Below are positions 5,740 through 6,835 of a DNA stretch of 6,835 bases, piece after piece. Under the pieces are notes generated by a model. It was not told where the DNA came from and made no database searches. It saw only the letters and a program-made list of their open reading frames with translations. This stretch comes from Clostridia bacterium (GTDB lineage: Bacteria > Bacillota > Clostridia > UMGS1810), in NCBI GenBank assembly GCA_017503945.1, contig JAFVSB010000197.1, forward strand, positions 1 through 6,835, given 5' to 3'. The stretch's first letter is position 1, and every line of letters begins with the position of its first letter. A program made the position numbers and the translations under genes.

Positions 5740-6835
5740 AAAATATCATAGCGCAAACAAAACAACAAATCATTTGCTCTGTAAGCAGTGCAATTAAAAA
5801 TATTGGCAATTATCTTGATGTAAGTGATGAACTGATTGAAAAAGCAAGTGAGATTGAAATTGAAATTGAAATTCCAAAAGAAAAATCTCATGGTGATTTT
5901 TCAACCAATGCAGCAATGAAGCTCACAAAAATCCTCAGAAATGCCCCTGCCAAAATTGCTGATGCACTTGTTAAAGCAATTGATACAGAAAATACCTATA
6001 TTGAAAAAATAGAAATAGCGGGCCCCGGATTTATAAACTTTTATCTTGCCAAAAAGAGAATCTATGACGCCCTTAAGGATGCATATCTTGCAGGTGATGA
6101 CTTTGGCCGCATAGATGTAGGTGCAGGCAAAAAGGTTATGGTGGAATTTGTAAGCGCAAATCCCACAGGACCCATGCACATGGGTAATGCAAGAGGCGGT
6201 GCGCTCGGTGATAGCCTTGCAAGCGTGCTCGACATGGCAGGCTACGATGTGACAAGAGAATTTTACATAAACGACGCAGGTGCTCAGATTGACAAATTTG
6301 CAAACTCACTCGAAGCCCGCTACATTCAGGCGCTGAAAGGCGAAGATGCAGTAGAATTTTCTGACGATTGGTATCAGGGAAATGATATCAAAGTGCTGGC
6401 AAATGAATTTATTAAAATCAATGGTGACAAATATCTTGATGGCGATAGCCAGCAGCTGCGTGATGAGCTTGTAAAATTTGGCCTCAAAAACAATATAGCC
6501 AAGCTCAAATCTGACCTTGCCGACTATCGCATCAATTATGATGTATGGTTCAATGAAAGCTCTATACATGAAAATGGTGAAGTAGCCGAGACTATTGACC
6601 TGCTCAGGAAAAGCGACCTCACATATGAAAAAGATGGCGCACTTTGGTTTAAATCTACTGAATTTGGCGCTGAAAAAGACGATGTGCTCATTCGTGCAAA
6701 CGGATTTCCTACATATTTTGCAGTTGATATTGCTTATCACCGCAACAAATTTGAAAAAAGAGGCTTTGACAAAGTAATAAACATCTGGGGTGCTGACCAT
6801 CACGGTCATGTGGCAAGAATGAAAGGTGCTATGGA
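5736..6835 (+). CDS. argS: Arginyl-tRNA synthetase (3' truncated by window end)
   Basis: ArgS charges tRNA-Arg with arginine in the cytoplasm. The first 366 residues are present; the family is usually about 550-565, so the end of the catalytic domain, the KMSKS-like loop region and the anticodon-binding domain lie beyond 6835. The N-terminal Add1 tRNA-recognition domain covers roughly 1-100, including IPKEKSHGDFSTNAAM and IAGPGFINFYL. The class I core shows FVSANPTGPMHMGNARGG, where HMGN (148-151) is the HIGH signature in a common Firmicute form; then FYINDAGAQIDKF (from 176) and WGADHHGHVARMKGAM at the end. AGGAGG (5722-5727) lies 8 nt before the ATG, which overlaps the stop of the DUF1934 gene. 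Expression probably comes from the ddl promoter; I see no T-box leader. A run of IEIEIEI (40-46) is encoded by an ATTGAA tandem repeat. Confidence 0.96.
   Translation, partial: MKNIIAQTKQQIICSVSSAIKNIGNYLDVSDELIEKASEIEIEIEIPKEKSHGDFSTNAAMKLTKILRNAPAKIADALVKAIDTENTYIEKIEIAGPGFINFYLAKKRIYDALKDAYLAGDDFGRIDVGAGKKVMVEFVSANPTGPMHMGNARGGALGDSLASVLDMAGYDVTREFYINDAGAQIDKFANSLEARYIQALKGEDAVEFSDDWYQGNDIKVLANEFIKINGDKYLDGDSQQLRDELVKFGLKNNIAKLKSDLADYRINYDVWFNESSIHENGEVAETIDLLRKSDLTYEKDGALWFKSTEFGAEKDDVLIRANGFPTYFAVDIAYHRNKFEKRGFDKVINIWGADHHGHVARMKGAM

Noticed and set aside
6306..6809. A 167-codon minus-strand open frame opposite argS
   Set aside because: It mirrors argS in antisense, has no clear ribosome binding site or family match, while the plus strand has continuous ArgS motifs.
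1..6835. A previously undescribed system, mobile element or CRISPR array
   Set aside because: All long stretches are explained by known conserved genes. I saw no repeat-spacer array, transposase, att-like repeat or island of differing composition.

Overview
The window is an ordinary stretch of bacterial chromosome, fairly AT-rich. It probably comes from an anaerobic, clostridia-like Firmicute. Four things point that way: the rnf gene order D-G-E-A-B, the strong AGGAGG-type ribosome binding sites, the pairing of a DUF1934 (YwiB-like) gene with argS, and a bacterial OGG1-type glycosylase of the kind known from Clostridium. I cannot name a genus from the sequence.

Region 1 (1-3104, plus strand) is the downstream part of an rnf operon: the C-terminal half of rnfD, then complete rnfG, rnfE, rnfA and rnfB. 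The genes are tightly coupled, with an 8-nt overlap, a 1-nt gap, a 4-nt ATGA overlap and a 16-nt gap. Their products form most of a membrane complex that moves electrons between reduced ferredoxin and NAD+ and pumps Na+ or H+. RnfB is the iron-sulfur ferredoxin-side subunit, RnfA and RnfE are the paired membrane subunits with a conserved Cys each side of the pseudo-symmetry, and RnfD and RnfG carry covalently bound FMN. RnfC and the start of RnfD should lie upstream of base 1.

Region 2 (3103-3144) is a near-perfect hairpin with A/T flanks, serving as a bidirectional terminator between convergent rnfB and ogg. The stop codons of both genes fall in its outer A/T arms. Region 3 (3143-4006, minus strand) is a complete ogg gene for an 8-oxoguanine DNA glycosylase/AP lyase.

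Region 4 (4007-4224) is a divergent, AT-rich intergenic stretch. It holds a convincing extended -10 promoter for the right-hand operon, phased AT-rich direct repeats and a weak inverted repeat. Region 5 (4225-6835, plus strand) is an operon of ddl (D-Ala-D-Ala ligase), a small DUF1934 beta-barrel protein, and argS (arginyl-tRNA synthetase), which is cut by the window end after 366 codons.

I see no mobile element, CRISPR array, tRNA, rRNA, riboswitch or clearly new system. The second-look items are small: terminator/stop-codon nesting, an unusual ddl ribosome-binding-site spacing, phased repeats at the ddl promoter, extra cysteines in RnfB, and active-site substitutions in Ogg.
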